A stretch of 62,000 nt of DNA from Cryptomeria japonica (GCF_030272615.1 NC_081414.1:334845427-334907426); one strand, 5' to 3'; shown: positions 21,836 through 34,023, counted from the first letter of the stretch. The notes: generated by a model from the letters alone, not told the origin. Made by a program: numbers and translations.

Positions 21836-24130
21836 ATGGTTGAAACCCGTCTTCAAAAATCTAGGAGACAAGCTAAAGAAGCTCAAGAGTCCGCAAACAT
21901 GAGTTCTTATGAGTATGACAATGATTTATTTTTCAATCCTGAGCACACTACATTACCCGACATGGATGTTTATAGAAACAATCCAAATGTGGAAAACGTA
22001 GACACTACAAACAACAATGCTACACACAATGACAATGTGGACAACTTTCAATACAATCAGCACATGTAGAAGAATCCATAATGAATCCTCATTTCAATAG
22101 ATTGGTTGAAGAGATAATGAAAAGGGATAGACAGTACTTTCTACACATGATGGTACAAAGTGGAGCTAAAATACCTCATGACTTTGACATGTCTCAACTT
22201 ATGGAAAATCGACCCTCGCAAAAAACTCACTCCAACATGGATCAAAGGAGACCCAATAGTGGGGGAAATAGAGGACCGCATATGGTACCTGAATCACCAT
22301 CAGCTTTGCTTCAAAAACCAAAAGTCCCACATACACAAGCTCAAACATATGACACTTACCTTCGAAGACCATTATGGAAGCCTTATGCAGATAGATATGC
22401 TCAATCACATGCTCAAGCTATGGATCAATCAAAACAAGTGGACATCCAAAGGCATGCTCAAAATTTGGACACAAGGAGACCTCATGTCAAATTTGGGGGC
22501 AACACATTAGAAAATGAAATGCCTATAGAATATGGTATATATGCGCAAAATAGATATGGGGTTCCTCAACATGAAGCTATGCCAAGTGTTCCCTATATGC
22601 CGCATCAATATAGACCTCCTCCATACGAACATGTCTATGATCAATATCATCCGTACATGCAACAAGATCCTCCTCAAATTGGTGTCTCAAACATGGGGTA
22701 TGCTACAAGAAATAGATCGCCACCTAAGAACAATTTGGAGCAACAAATCAGAGATCTACAAAAGAAAATGGAGGACATGAGTACACCAAAACCAACATAC
22801 ACTATGAGAGACATATGTCCTTATCCCTTTGATAAGAGCATTCCAATGCCTCCATTTCCTGCACACTTTGTGACGCCAAAATTTGACAAATATAGAGGGA
22901 AAGGAGACCCCAAGGCACACATACGACAATTTTTCACAGCTTGCATTGAGGTAGCGGCAGAAGAAACATATTTGATGAGGTTGTTCTCGCAAAGCTTAGG
23001 TGATCAAGCTATGGAATGGTTCTCTCAATTACCTCCTGGTATTAAGTCATGGGGTGACTTAGCAGAGGCATTTATTCAGCATTTCTCCTATAATATAGAA
23101 ACAGATATCTCAGTCACTACTTTATGCAATACTAAGCAAAAGGAAGGAGAATCTTTTACGTCATTTTTAAAAAGATGGAGAAATCTAGCTATCAGATGCT
23201 CTTGCGAAATCCCACAAAAATAAATGGTAGAAATGTTCACTCAAAAGGTTAACAAGGACATTGGCTATGATCTAAGGAAAGCTTGTTTGTCCACCTTCAA
23301 GGATGTTATTGAAAAGGGCTTAGCAACAAAAAAGGTCTTAATTGAACAAGGAGTCATTAAGATATTCAAGGAAAACAAAGATGACTTTAAAGGAAAGGAC
23401 AAGCCAAGATTTTGGAATAAAAACAATAACACAGTCAATGATGGTGTTGTTGATGCCAATGCAGTGAGACCCAAGTTCATCTTTTCGGGATCAAGTTCTA
23501 CAAACAATCAAGTGAATACTCAAACAACTTCTAGATCACAAAGGAAGTACACCCCGTTGGGAGAACCACTTGAATCAGTATTCAAAAAGCTTGTGGCAAA
23601 CAAAGTGATCACAGTTCCAGATTTTCCTCCATATGAACCAAAGGTCAAACCAAATTGGTGGAACGATGATGAGTATTGTGAATTTCATAAGAGCAAGGGT
23701 CACAAGACAGGTAATTGTCATCGACTGAAAAACATTGTGCAAGATCTCATTGATAGAGGTGACATTGAAATTGAGGGACACTCATCCAACCAAGAACATG
23801 AGATGTTTAAGGAACCATTCCCAAAGCATGACAAGGGAAAAGCCAAAGTCACAGATGATCAAGCCAACTATACTAGAGCACCTTACAACTATGACTCAAC
23901 TATCAATCACATCTCAATGGACAATCATATCTCTACTATTACCATCAAGAACAAAAATCCTGAGAATCCTCCTCAGAGACCCAAGATTGTTCTAAGAGGT
24001 GTTGGATCTTCTTCCGAACATACCTCTGAATGTCATGTTACAACTCGTCGAGGTAAAATTACTTTGCTAGGTGCCTCCACTAAAAATACCAATCCTTCAT
24101 CAACCAAGCCTGAGTATGACCTTGTAGAAT
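21836..24130 (+). pseudogene. Tat gag
   Basis: The N-terminal piece (ATG at 21836, METRLQ-like Lys/Arg-rich start) is in a different frame and ends at 22069. The main frame opens at 22081 and runs to TAG at 24130 with one further stop (TAA 23221). Asn/Gln/Pro-rich sequence is followed by a retrotransposon gag domain around 22860-23220 (DKYRGKGDPKAHIRQFF, LSQSLGDQAMEWFSQLP, then FIQHFSYN). A Tat-style zinc motif follows at about 23675-23730 (CX2HX4HX4C, in YCEFHKSKGHKTGNC). Gag forms the particle and binds genomic RNA. Both stops can be explained by CAA or CAG becoming TAA or TAG. Confidence 0.85.
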
Positions 24131-25290
24131 AGTTAGGGAAGACACCCGCGCTCATCTCCATACTTGAGCTCTTACGCATATCCCCCGCTCATAAAGCTAT
24201 TCTAGACAAAATCTTGAGAGACACTGCCATTCCTACTGATCTGAACGTGGACCAGTTTCAAGCCATGGTGGGTTACCTTTCCGTCCCACACTCCCTCACA
24301 TTCACAGAAGCCGATGACGCCTCCGTAAGTCAACCACATAATGCACCTTTACATGTTGAAGCCTTCATACACAAACATCGAATAAAGTGAGTCCTGATAG
24401 ATGGAGGAGCAGGTCTAAACATTTGTACATTGAGCACCATTAAACAATTGGGATATTCCGATAAAGCTGTGAATTCTACAAATCAAATCACCATCAAGGC
24501 ATATGATGATGAAGAGCGCTCATCCAAGGGCACAGTCACCTTACCTCTAAGAATTGGGCCAGTCACAAAGGATGTGGTTTGTTAGGTCCTAGATCTAGAT
24601 CTCACATACAACCTATTGCTAGGACGTCCTTGGATTCATGAAATGAGGGCAGTCCCATCGACCTATCATCAATGCATTAAGTTTCCTCATAATGGAGTCG
24701 AGGTAACAGTTAACGGTGATCCTAATCCGTTCATATATTACAATAACCTGAGATCACATACTGAGACCATCATTCCCAGTAATCGTGAGGTTGTTCCTTC
24801 TTTGGCATACATTGACCCTGAGTCACTAAAACCTTCGACATCAAAACAAGGTGAACTTAAAGGCAAATTTCAGGACAAAGGCATGGGAGAATACACTTTA
24901 CATCAGACCATGTATTTACGACAAGTCATGAGCTCTCCAAAAGAATATGGAAGGCCACATCCTAACAAGCAAATATCCATCATGATACTCAAATGGGATC
25001 CTACTACCTTTCAAAGATGGGGCGAACTAGAAGAGGAAGATTTATACAAAATGCTCTACAAAGACATTGAAGAGGACACACAAGATCATATCAATATACC
25101 CTGTGAGAAATATGGCAAAGGCTTCAAGATTCTACAAAAATTCGGGTATGACGGAAAAAGCCCTCTTGGGTTACGCAAAGAAGGCATCAGGGAGCCCTTA
25201 CAACCTGAATTGACTGTAAAAAGGGAACGCTCAAAGGGACTTGGTTTTCTAACTTCCAAGATCCATACTAAAAGGACAGAAGGACCATAA
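24131..25290 (+). pseudogene. Tat protease with G-patch-like segment
   Basis: It is in the same frame as gag. The retropepsin active site reads VLIDGGAGLNIC at about 24388-24425 (D-G-G rather than D-S-G, as in many plant gypsy proteases), and [16 protein letters not shown] at about 24610-24655 is the conserved second half. Stops at 24388 (TGA) and 24583 (TAG) break it. Around 25105-25255 is a G-patch-like stretch: [14 protein letters not shown], then [11 protein letters not shown] and SKGLGF. G-patch domains bind nucleic acid and occur downstream of protease in several retroelements and some retroviruses. The assignment is by pattern only. TAA at 25288 ends the block. Confidence 0.8.
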
Positions 25291-27740
25291 CAAATCAAAG
25301 TTGCCAAAGTTCAACAAGAGGATTACTATTCCACATATTCCAACGAATGGGAATGGGGTTCAGACAAATCCTCCAGTGACTATGAGCTCACCGAGACATT
25401 CAGAGAGCCAGATGAACCCACAGAAGAAGAGGAATTTTATAAAAAGTTCAGAGTTGGTCAAGAAACAACCCATAAGGATTCCGCACAGTCTTCGTTTCAA
25501 GGTTCTAGGTCGAAATCACATAGGATGAGGACACCTGTCCTGGAAAGCGTTACTAGTGACGACAATTTGGATTCGCTTGCGATCGAAACTGATGAGGAGA
25601 GTGCCATCGATGACCTCGACGATTGCCTCGATATACCCAAATATAACCACATCTTCACTCTTAGCCCTGCAAACTCCGAAAACATTAAAGGCCTTCCCAT
25701 TGTTCACCCCCAACTCATTGACTGGGATTATGAAGGACCAGCACAATTTGATACATTTCAAAATGATGAAGCTATTATCGACTATCTTGGCATACGAGAT
25801 GATCTTCCCTTTGGAGACCACAAAACAGGATATATCATAGAACTCAACAACAAGGCATATTTCGGTGAGGGTGTTGGACCTTCCAGTCGCAAAAATGTGA
25901 AAATAAGAACAAAACAAGGATCTTATGGTGAAAACCACACTGTGGCGCTATCTGATCCCAAAAAAGTAAAAAGAAAGGACGTATCCGAGGGCGAAAACCT
26001 CTCTGAGGCACCCGAAGATGGAAGGCTCGACATTCCCCCAGCATCATATGAGGAAAAGTCATCCATGTTGGTAGAGGAGACTATCAAAACAAACATTGGT
26101 ACAGAAGAGGTTCCACACAACATATTCCTAGCTCAATCATTGATAGAGTCCGAAAGGTCGAAATTCATAAGCTTCTTCAAAGAATGACAAATCAACTTTG
26201 CATGGTCATACGCTGATATGCCTGGACTAGATCCAGATTTGGTAATGCATCATTTGATAGTCAAACCGGGGGCAAGGCCAGTGAAACAGAAATTAAGGAA
26301 AATGCATCCACAAGTGGCATTACTAGTCAAAGCAGAGCTAGAGAAATTATTGGATGTCGGATTCATACACCCAATTGATTATCCCGAATGGATCTCCAAT
26401 TTAGTACCTATCAGTAAACCAGATCGCAGCATCAGAATATGTACAGATTTCAGAGACATCAACAAAGCTTGTCCAAAAGATGACTTCCCATTACCAAATA
26501 TCGACTTGATCATTGATCTCACAGCAGGTCACGAAATGTTATCTTTAATGGATGGGTTTTCTGGTTATAATCAAATCAGGATTGCACCCGAAGATCAACA
26601 CAAAACATCATTCACTTGTCCGTGGGGAACTTTCTGTTGGAATGTCATGCCCTTTGGGCTGAAAAATGCAGGCGCTACATATCAAAGAGCAATGACCACT
26701 ATCTTTCATGATCTCATGCACTTAACCGTGGAAGATTATGTTGACGATCTCTTGGGAAAATCAATAGACAGAGATACACATTTGGACATACTTTCAGTCA
26801 TCTTTGATCGATTGGAAAAATACAAAGTAAGATTAAACCCCAAGAAATATGTCTTTGGAGTAACCTCCAGGAAGCTCCTAGGATTCATTGTGTCTAAAAG
26901 AGGAATTGAGGCCAATCCAGCAAAAGTCAAGGCTATCTTGGACATGCCACCACCCAGAAATATCAGTTAACTTCGATCCTTACAAGGGAGACTCCAGTCT
27001 ATACGAAGATTCATCGCACAACTTGCAGATAAGTGTAATCCTTTTCAGCACCTGCTACATAAAAATATCAAGTTCAAATGGGACGATAACTGTCAACAAG
27101 CTTTTCAGACACTCAAAGATTATCTTTTGAATCCGCCAGTTTTGATGCCACCAATTCTAGATCAGCCTTTGTTACTATACATATCAGCTACTCCAACAGC
27201 ACTGGGGGCACTCCTAGCACAACAAATAGCTGACGGCAAGGAAAAAGCAGTATACTATATCAGTCGCACATTGGTGGGATATGAGCTAAACTACACACCA
27301 ATCGAGCGTGCATGTCTCGCTGTGGTCTTTGCTTCACAAAAATTATGACATTATATGCTCACTCATAAGACTAAGTTGATTGCAAGAATTGATCCATTAA
27401 AATATCTTCTCAATAAAGCCACACTTACTGGGCGACTGGCCAAGTGGGTAATGATCCTGAGTGAATTCGACATCGAGTATGTAGATAGAAAAGCAATAAA
27501 AGGACAAGCAATCATGGATCAATTAGCAGATGCTCCCATGATAGATGATGTTCCTCTAAATTCAGAATTTCCAGATGAATCCATTTTAACAATATCACAT
27601 GCAAGGCCATGGCAACTGTACTTTGATGGATCATACACACAACATGGGGCAGGAGGTGGTATTCTCTTTATAACTCCTCAAGGCGATTCTATACCAAAAT
27701 CATACCGCTTATCATTTCCTTGCACTAACAATATAGCGGA
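25291..27740 (+). pseudogene. Tat reverse transcriptase and degenerate RNase H
   Basis: An acidic linker (25291-26180) leads into RT. PGLDPDLVMHHL and KPGARPVKQKLR open the domain. CTDFRDINKACPKDDFPLP, LSLMDGFSGYNQIRIAPEDQHKTSF and the catalytic YVDD (about 26737-26748) follow, all intact. The RNase H after it (about 27150-27350) begins LLLYISATPTALGALL, lacking the first catalytic Asp, but keeps the ERACLAVVFA helix. Stops at 26185 (TGA), 26968 (TAA) and 27346 (TGA) interrupt a frame that never shifts. Loss of the native RNase H active site alongside a second RNase H is a recognised Tat pattern. Confidence 0.88.
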
Positions 27741-28010
27741 ATAGGAGGCATTAACAACTGGATTACGAATTGCAGTTCAGTGGAAGATCCAAGAACTTCG
27801 TGTTTTGGGGGATTTTCAACTTGTCATCCGTCAAGCAACTGATGATTACCAAACAAAAGATGAAAAATTAATGCCTTACAAGCAAATGGTGGATGATTTG
27901 AAACAACACTTCACAAAGATAGATTTTGAGCAGATACCAAGAGAGCAGAATCGTGCTGCAGATGCCATGGCTACAATTGCTTCACTGATTGATCTACCTC
28001 AAAATGAAAC
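27598..28010 (+). pseudogene. Second (archaeal-type-like) RNase H of the Tat element
   Basis: WQLYFDGSYTQHGAGGG carries the first Asp. AE-stop-EALTTGL holds the Glu just after a TAG at 27742. LRVLGDFQLVIRQ gives the next Asp, and REQNRAADAMA the last. All four acidic residues of the RNase H active site are therefore present, and the only visible damage is the TAG. It lies between the native RNase H and the integrase, the usual place in Tat elements, where it removes RNA from hybrids during reverse transcription. Confidence 0.85.
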
Positions 28011-29358
28011 TTGCTATGAGTTCCTGGTAGACAACCTATTGATTCCTTCATATGAGATCACTCCTACTGAAATGATATGCGTTGTTGGTCCCGAATCCCA
28101 GTTATATGGTTCCATATTCACATATCTTCACGACAATACCTTACCTCCCGATCTATCGAATAACCAACACCGCACTTTCATTCGCCAATCCTCTCAATAT
28201 GTCATTCTAGCCGATATCCTATACCGACGAGGTCTAGATGGCACTCTTCTTAGATGTTTAGAAAGCGACGAAGCTCAGATGGCGTTACGTGAAGTGCATG
28301 AAGGGATATATGGTCCGCATGCTAGTGGTCCTACCTTGGCCAAGAAACTCATCAGGACTGGATGTTACTGGCCCAATATGGAAAAAGACTCATATCAATT
28401 TGTCAAGAAATGTAAGCAATGTCAAATTCATGGAGACCTCATACATGCACCAGCACAAGAACTACAACCACTTGCGTCTCCTTGGCCCTTTTGTCAGTGG
28501 GGACTTGATCTCATAGGCAAGATTCACCCTCCTTCTTCCAATGGTCATAAATTCATTATCACAGCCACAGAGTATTTCACAAAGTGGATTGAAGCCGTGC
28601 CTCTCACACAAGTCACTGGAAAACAAATTGCTACTTTCATCCTTAACTACATCATTTGCCGATATGGTATTCCTAATTCCATTATTACTGATAACGGGCG
28701 TCCCTTCAAAAATCAGGATGTTCGTGAACTCTGTGACCACTTCCATATTTCCCATCGTTTCTCCACACCATATTACCCCCAAGGTAATGGCCAAGCTAAG
28801 GCGTCTAATAAAACAATTCTTAAAATCCTCAAAAAGACAGTCGACGACGCTGGCCGTAACTGGCATATCCAACTCAATCCTGCACTTTGGGCCTACCGCA
28901 CAAGTGTCCACACACCTACAGGAGCTACACCCTACTCACTTGTCTATGGCGCTGAAGCCATCTTGCCTATTGAGGTCGAGTTACCTTCTTTATGGGTCTC
29001 TTTGCAAAACATCATCAACGATGAAGATTACAGGATCTCTCGCTTACAAGAACTAGAACTGCTTGACGAACGAAGACAAACTGCTTTTAATCATCTCAAG
29101 GCTTACCAACAATGAATGAGTCGCAGCTATAATCACAAAGTCAAGCCTCGCACATTTGAGGTAGGTGACTTGGTTCTCAGAGAAAATCCTAAAAATCAAC
29201 AAGACCGAGAGAAGAAGGGCAAGTTCGAACCAAACTGGCTTGGTCCTTACATCATCACAGCAGTCTATGGATCTGGGGCATATCAGCTCTCTACTACAGA
29301 AGGTGAACCTTTGGAGGATCCTATCAACAGCATGCATCTTCATAGATTTTACACATAG
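28011..29358 (+). pseudogene. Tat integrase
   Basis: The zinc-binding HHCC region is visible (HEGIYGPHASG ... CKQCQIHGD), then GLDLIGKI with the first Asp and IITDNGRPF with the second. YPQGNGQAKASN carries Lys (28798-28800) where integrases have the catalytic Glu. The C-terminal beta domain reads FEVGDLVLREN and GKFEPNWLGPYIITAVYGSGAYQL (GPY/F-type, no chromodomain) and ends at TAG 29356. A TGA at 29113 interrupts it. The Glu-to-Lys change alone should abolish strand transfer. Confidence 0.88.
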
Positions 29359-30960
29359 CTCTTCGGAATATCCTAATTTCAAAAATACAAAAAAATTATA
29401 AAAACAAAAAAATCGTTACTTGGTGAAAACCTGGCAAATAGGCGCCTTGTGACAACAAAAAAATCGAAAAAAGTAAAGAGAAATAATTTCGTCCAACGGT
29501 GAAAACCACTTCGGTGGCGCCCTGGGCAAGTACCATGGTGAAAACTGGGTCACCAGCGCCATGTGTAGAGACATTGCTCCTCCCTCCTTCAGGATTCACT
29601 TTCATCCTTTCACTATTGCACACACTCACGACCAATTCATCCATAGTAAACTTACCCATTCCCATCATGGCTTGTTATTGATCTACCTAAGATTGGTTAG
29701 CCATTCATAATAAACCCCCCTTTTCACTCCTTTTCCATCCATAATAAATCAGATCCTATATGTGGCTAAGGCAAATCCTACATCTAGTGATGGGTGTGGA
29801 ACTAAGAACATCACACGTTCTGAGGAGTACAATTTCTTCCAGCTTTTTTCAGTCTATCTGTGCACAATCTGCAATAAAGCAACATTTGCATCAGTTTCGT
29901 CTTCTCCGCAATAAAGTATCAGTTTCATGGATTCAGTCAGTTTCAGATGAGACACAACAGCAACAATGGGCTTCAACAAAATCAAATCTTTCAACAGACT
30001 CAGACAACATTATGGTTCAGTGCTATCTATCCTTTTTGTGAAAGTGAACATTGTGACCACAATCGAATAAGACTTATACAAGTGACAATAGACACTAAAC
30101 TTGAGGACTACAGTGGATGTTGGTGTCGAGTCTTGGTTTTCTTTTGATTTTATCTTTTTGGTGACATGTCTTGTAGCTTTTCTAGGATGTCTCTGACTAG
30201 AGATTCTATCTCTAGGATGTCTTTGACTAGAAAGGCGAGGATGGGGTATCGTCACCTATTTTGTTTGCTGTCTTTGGATTGTCTTTTAGTAATGCTATGA
30301 CTTGTCCAAGGATATGAGGACACTGTGAGTCTAGTATGAACTAGGGCATTCCTTGTTTGTGACTATCTTATCTCCATGCAAACGGGTACAATGACTTTCT
30401 GGGTTAAACATATGCCTCGATTGTCATAACCTACTTGCCATAATAAAGCTCAATGATGATAACGCACAAGAAGCTCTTTCACTTTCATATCTTCTGTCTT
30501 TCATCCCCCCTTTTCTGGATTGACTTCCATCATCCTTCTCGAGTCCGCGTAGCCTGCTATCACATGACTGAGTATAATGACACACCAAAAACATTTGCAT
30601 TTCATGTAGTTTGCACCTGCATTACCAAATATAAGCATTTCACACATACATATAAGATATCACAATTGCATCACATCCTGGACACAACACCTGTTAGCAC
30701 AATTTACACTTACATTATCATATTCATTTGCATTACATACATTCACATTTGCATAAGCATAACACATATAAAACATAAAAGAACAAAAATATTGCATTGC
30801 ATCATATACATATTTGCATCCATATCATAAGCATCACATAAAACATGCATCATAAGAACATCTCATCACATAGGTACACATGCATATTGCTGCCACAAAA
30901 ATGAATCATCTCTCATATATAATTAAATGTGTCATGATACAATGATGTCAAAAATCATAT
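29359..30960. other. Spacer between integrase and the antisense gene
   Basis: AT-rich with CATATACATT-type repeats (30600-30900) and no supported ORF. It contains a short imperfect repeat of GGTGAAAAC...GGCGCC around 29420-29570. It probably holds the 3' untranslated ends of both convergent transcripts. Confidence 0.5.
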
Positions 30961-33035
30961 GGCTACAAAATCACCCGCAGGTGTCTACAATACAAAACAA
31001 TGGTACAAATACTGATACAAGGGAGCCCTCTATGGCTATGATGAACTCCCTCCCTCGAAGCCGCCTGGCCTCGACGGAGTCTGAACTCTAGAAGGACCCG
31101 CTCCAGGATCACCCTGCCTGTCTGGTGGTGGTGGAGGACCCATGACCCCACCACTCGATGCCTGTCTCCTCCGGCTCCCTCCCGTAGCCGTCGCTATCCG
31201 CGATGGTCTATGGAAGCTCCTCGCCCGCTGATCTGCTGGCACGGCACCATAATACAGGTCCCTCCAGTAGGCGATCTCCTCTCCAGCTCGCAGGACATAT
31301 GCGTAGCCTGCTCATGCGTCCTCCGCCGCCTGCCTCCCTACCCTCAGCGCTGTCTCAGCCTCAGTATAGCGCTGAATCGCCTGATCCCTCTCCCGCTCAG
31401 TATCCCTAAGCCTGGTCCTGAGTCGGTCCCTCTCTCGCTCCAGATCCTGGATCTCATCTTCCTAGCCCTGGCAGATCTCCCTGAGCTCAATCAGCTCATC
31501 CTCCTCTGGATCCCCACCCTCTACCTCTGCCTGTGGCTCTCCCTCTACGGGTGCCTGCCCCTGTACCTGCCCCTGTGCATGTCCCTGTACCTGTGTTGGT
31601 GCCTGAACGGGTACCTATCTCGGTGCATGCCTAGGTACCTGTCCCTGTCTCTGTCCCTGTGCCTGTACTGGCACCTGTCCCTGCACCTGTCCCTGTCTCT
31701 GTCCCTGTGCTCTAGGACCCTATGTTGCTGGTACCTGCAGGGGCAATCCACCGCGACCCCTCACCACCTGGGCCTGTCCACCCTCCCTCTGAGGTGCCAC
31801 CCTCCTCTCCCCAACTACTCCCCTCCGCCTCTGTCGGCCTCTGCCTCCATCACCTTCACCATCATCATCGTCATCTCCTCCTACCTCTCCCTCCAGTAGC
31901 TCTCCTGGATCTGTCAGTCGCGGGAACGGATGCTCTGCCCAATATGCGGAGTACTCTGCATCCATACCTGCATCCTCAATCTCTGGCCACATATCCCAGG
32001 GTAGGGGCACCATCTCTGCCAGCTGTGTAACTGCCTGATCATATGACAACAATGCCCCGAACTACGCCTAATCCCTCACTGTGTGGGCATACATACCCGA
32101 GCCTCGTGGTATCCTCTAGATCCTGCCATACTACCTCATACTCAGTCCACCAGCTGTCTCTCTAGTATATAGGGCGTCCACCCAATCAAATACCTGCTCC
32201 GGAAGGTGTAAGGCAGCTCCACTGCGTCATCCTCCCACTCCTCGCATCCTAGATACGGCCTCCAGATGACGACGTCAATGTCATCTATCACTCACCGCCA
32301 ATGCTCTAACCTACCAATCCGAGGCTGTGATGTGATCATGTCATACAGATGCACAAAACTCCGCCCATGACCTCTGCCTCTGAAGTGTATCAGCTGTGTG
32401 ATAGGCAGATGCTCGTATGCCCACACCTGCAATAGTGTCACTCCACAACCCAGTCCCACTGATCCATGGTAGACAAACTGGTGCAGCTCATAATATAGGT
32501 GGGCCAAAACACATGGACCCCATGCATATCTGGTGTGCTGAGTCACCAATATCTCCAGTGCTCCTCCCCAGCCCACTGCCAACCCCCGTGTCACCCTGTC
32601 CGGACATAGGAACCCACTGATAGCTCCTCCGATCACAGCTGGCAAAGCTAACCTTGTCGTGGTCATGGTGTCCCATGCCACATGTCCTGCTCTCATCTCT
32701 AGGCCGGGTTCTTGAAACACCTGTCTCAAGGCCTCCCTGTCTCCATCTCGATCGTATGGAATCAGATCTCCATCAATCGATATCCGCAATATCCTGTATA
32801 CATCCTCGAGGGTCATTGTCATCTCCCCCATTGGCAAATGGAATGTACATGTCTCTGAATGCCATCTCTCGGCCAACGCAGTCAGCAAACCCATGTTTGC
32901 CCGAAACTCAGGCACATATAATACATGTCTCAATCCCATCTCCTCAATGGCAGCTCTATCCTGAAATGACAACTCTGGTCGCAATCTCTGTGTGGACGGG
33001 AATCTCTCTCGTGACTCTAGCATAGGCAAATACTC
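30960..33035 (-). pseudogene. Plant mobile domain protein, exon 2 (antisense gene of the Tat element)
   Basis: After a splice acceptor (TTTGACTGCAG) the frame opens EYLPMLESRERF and runs to TGA at 32292. It shows plant mobile domain (PMD, as in Arabidopsis MAIN/MAIL1) hallmarks: the helix AAIEEMGLRHVL, ALAERWHSETCTFHLPMGEMTMTLEDVYRIL, then IDG, and RGHGRSFVHLYDM. Beyond the stop, homologous-looking sequence continues to about 32150. A frameshift follows, and then 32052-30963 gives an acidic and Arg-rich segment, a Gln/Gly/Val/Pro repeat (31545-31751), a coiled coil (DEIQDLERERDRLRTRLRD) and a Ser/Pro-rich tail. PMD genes are known passengers of Tat and Mutator-like elements; their role for the element is unknown. 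Confidence 0.82.
31545..31751 (-). repeat. GQVQGQ-type coding mini-repeat
   Basis: CAGGGACAGG-like units of 6-12 bases are repeated about 15 times, encoding Gln-Gly-Gln-Val/Ala-Pro in the antisense PMD protein. The plus-strand leucine-rich ORF over the same bases is a shadow. Confidence 0.75.
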
Positions 33036-33074
33036 CTGCAGTCAAACAATCAAATCATGTCAGTCATCGTGGCA

Positions 33075-33350
33075 TTCCCTGTTCATCACAAAATGCTACT
33101 TGCTATCTAAATGCATATGGTTATCTATCCTAGTGACACTCACTGTTCATCACAAAGTGTTGCTATCTATCCTAGTAGTGTTCCCTATTCATCACAAAGT
33201 ACTACGTGTGTGACATTCCCTGTTCATCACAAAGTGTTACTCACATTTTGCACTCCCTGTTCATCACAAAGTGCTGCTCATACTTTGGGTACTCTCTGTT
33301 CATCACAAAGTACTCTATCTTGGTGCTCCCTGTTCATCACAAAGTGCCTT
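33075..33350 (+). repeat. Minisatellite TGTTCATCACAAAGTG
   Basis: About seven units of 30-45 bases share the core TGTTCATCACAAAGTG with variable spacers. It lies within the antisense intron. Confidence 0.85.
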
Positions 33351-33479
33351 GATCTATCCTAGTCTTCCTCGAGGACCTGCTTGAGTGTATCTTCTCAGCA
33401 GCTTATCCAATCGACAGTGTATGTTCATCACATAACTGCCAATTTGACCTAGAAGACAAAACCTTACATTTCTGACATA

Positions 33480-33740
33480 TACGTGCTTTTAACTCACAAA
33501 CGCATTTCTAACTCACAAACGTGCCTATAGAATGCACAAGCGCGCCTAAACAACGCAAACACGCCTGTTTGACATAAACGTGCCTAAACTATTCACAAAC
33601 GCGACTTTGGCACACAAACGCCCCTTTAGGACGTAGACGCGCCCGCATACGGCACAAACGCGGTTCCAGACGCATACGAGCCTGGCACCGACATAGACGC
33701 GCCTGGCGGACACAGACGCACCTGGCACCGACGCAGATGC
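33480..33740 (+). repeat. CACAAACGCGCC micro-repeat array
   Basis: About 13 degenerate units of 18-24 bases, locally GC-rich. On the minus strand they read GGCGCGTTTGTG or GCGTCTGTG, resembling the two clusters in the element leader. Confidence 0.8.
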
Positions 33741-33858
33741 AGTTGCACGTTTTTGCACTTTTTTTGTGCCCTATTCCTAAGCGCATTTATTGCTAACTAG
33801 CATGCATTAATGACAAAATTGAATGCATCAAAGTACGAGGAGGTTTGGTGGTACTTAC

Positions 33859-33924
33859 CGGCTCTCCTGCCTCTGTTGGTCTCTGAAATCGGTGAACGCG
33901 GTTGAATCTGTGTACGAAAGCCAT
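33859..33924 (-). CDS. Plant mobile domain protein, exon 1
   Basis: ATG at 33924-33922 opens MAFVHRFNRVHRFQRPTEAGEP, 22 codons, ending at a strong GTAAGTA donor at 33858. It continues in phase into exon 2. The frame also extends upstream to an ATG at 34047, but a TATA-like CTATAAGA near 34017-34023 suggests transcription starts between the two, favouring the inner ATG. A short basic N-terminus spliced onto a PMD exon is plausible for this family. Confidence 0.6.
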
Positions 33925-34016
33925 CGCTGCTGACTGCTGCTGCTCTTTTTCTCGCTCTGCACTATGATCTCGTGAGGGTGTAAATGACAATGAGGATGTC
34001 TTTTGCCCGTGGTCTA

Positions 34017-34023
34017 TCTTATA
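34017..34023 (-). promoter_or_regulatory. Possible TATA box for the antisense gene
   Basis: The minus-strand sequence GGCTATAAGATAG lies about 95 bases upstream of the exon 1 ATG and about 245 bases from the 3' LTR. Confidence 0.4.

Larger units (their letters stand above)
33036..33858 (-). other. Predicted intron of the antisense PMD gene
   Basis: On the minus strand the donor is CCG|GTAAGTACC (33858) and the acceptor TTTGACTGCAG (33036), joining in phase 0. The 823-base intron contains two tandem-repeat blocks: about seven copies of TGTTCATCACAAAGTG-like units (33075-33350) and about 13 CACAAACGCGCC-like units (33480-33740). Inferred from consensus sites and frame continuity only. Confidence 0.7.

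Noticed and set aside
28462-28911. 149-codon minus-strand ORF
   Set aside because: Shadow of the Tat integrase core, whose motifs are on the plus strand.
31210-31899. 229-codon plus-strand ORF rich in Leu and Cys
   Set aside because: It is the complement of the Gln/Gly-repeat part of the antisense PMD gene; the composition is that of a shadow frame.
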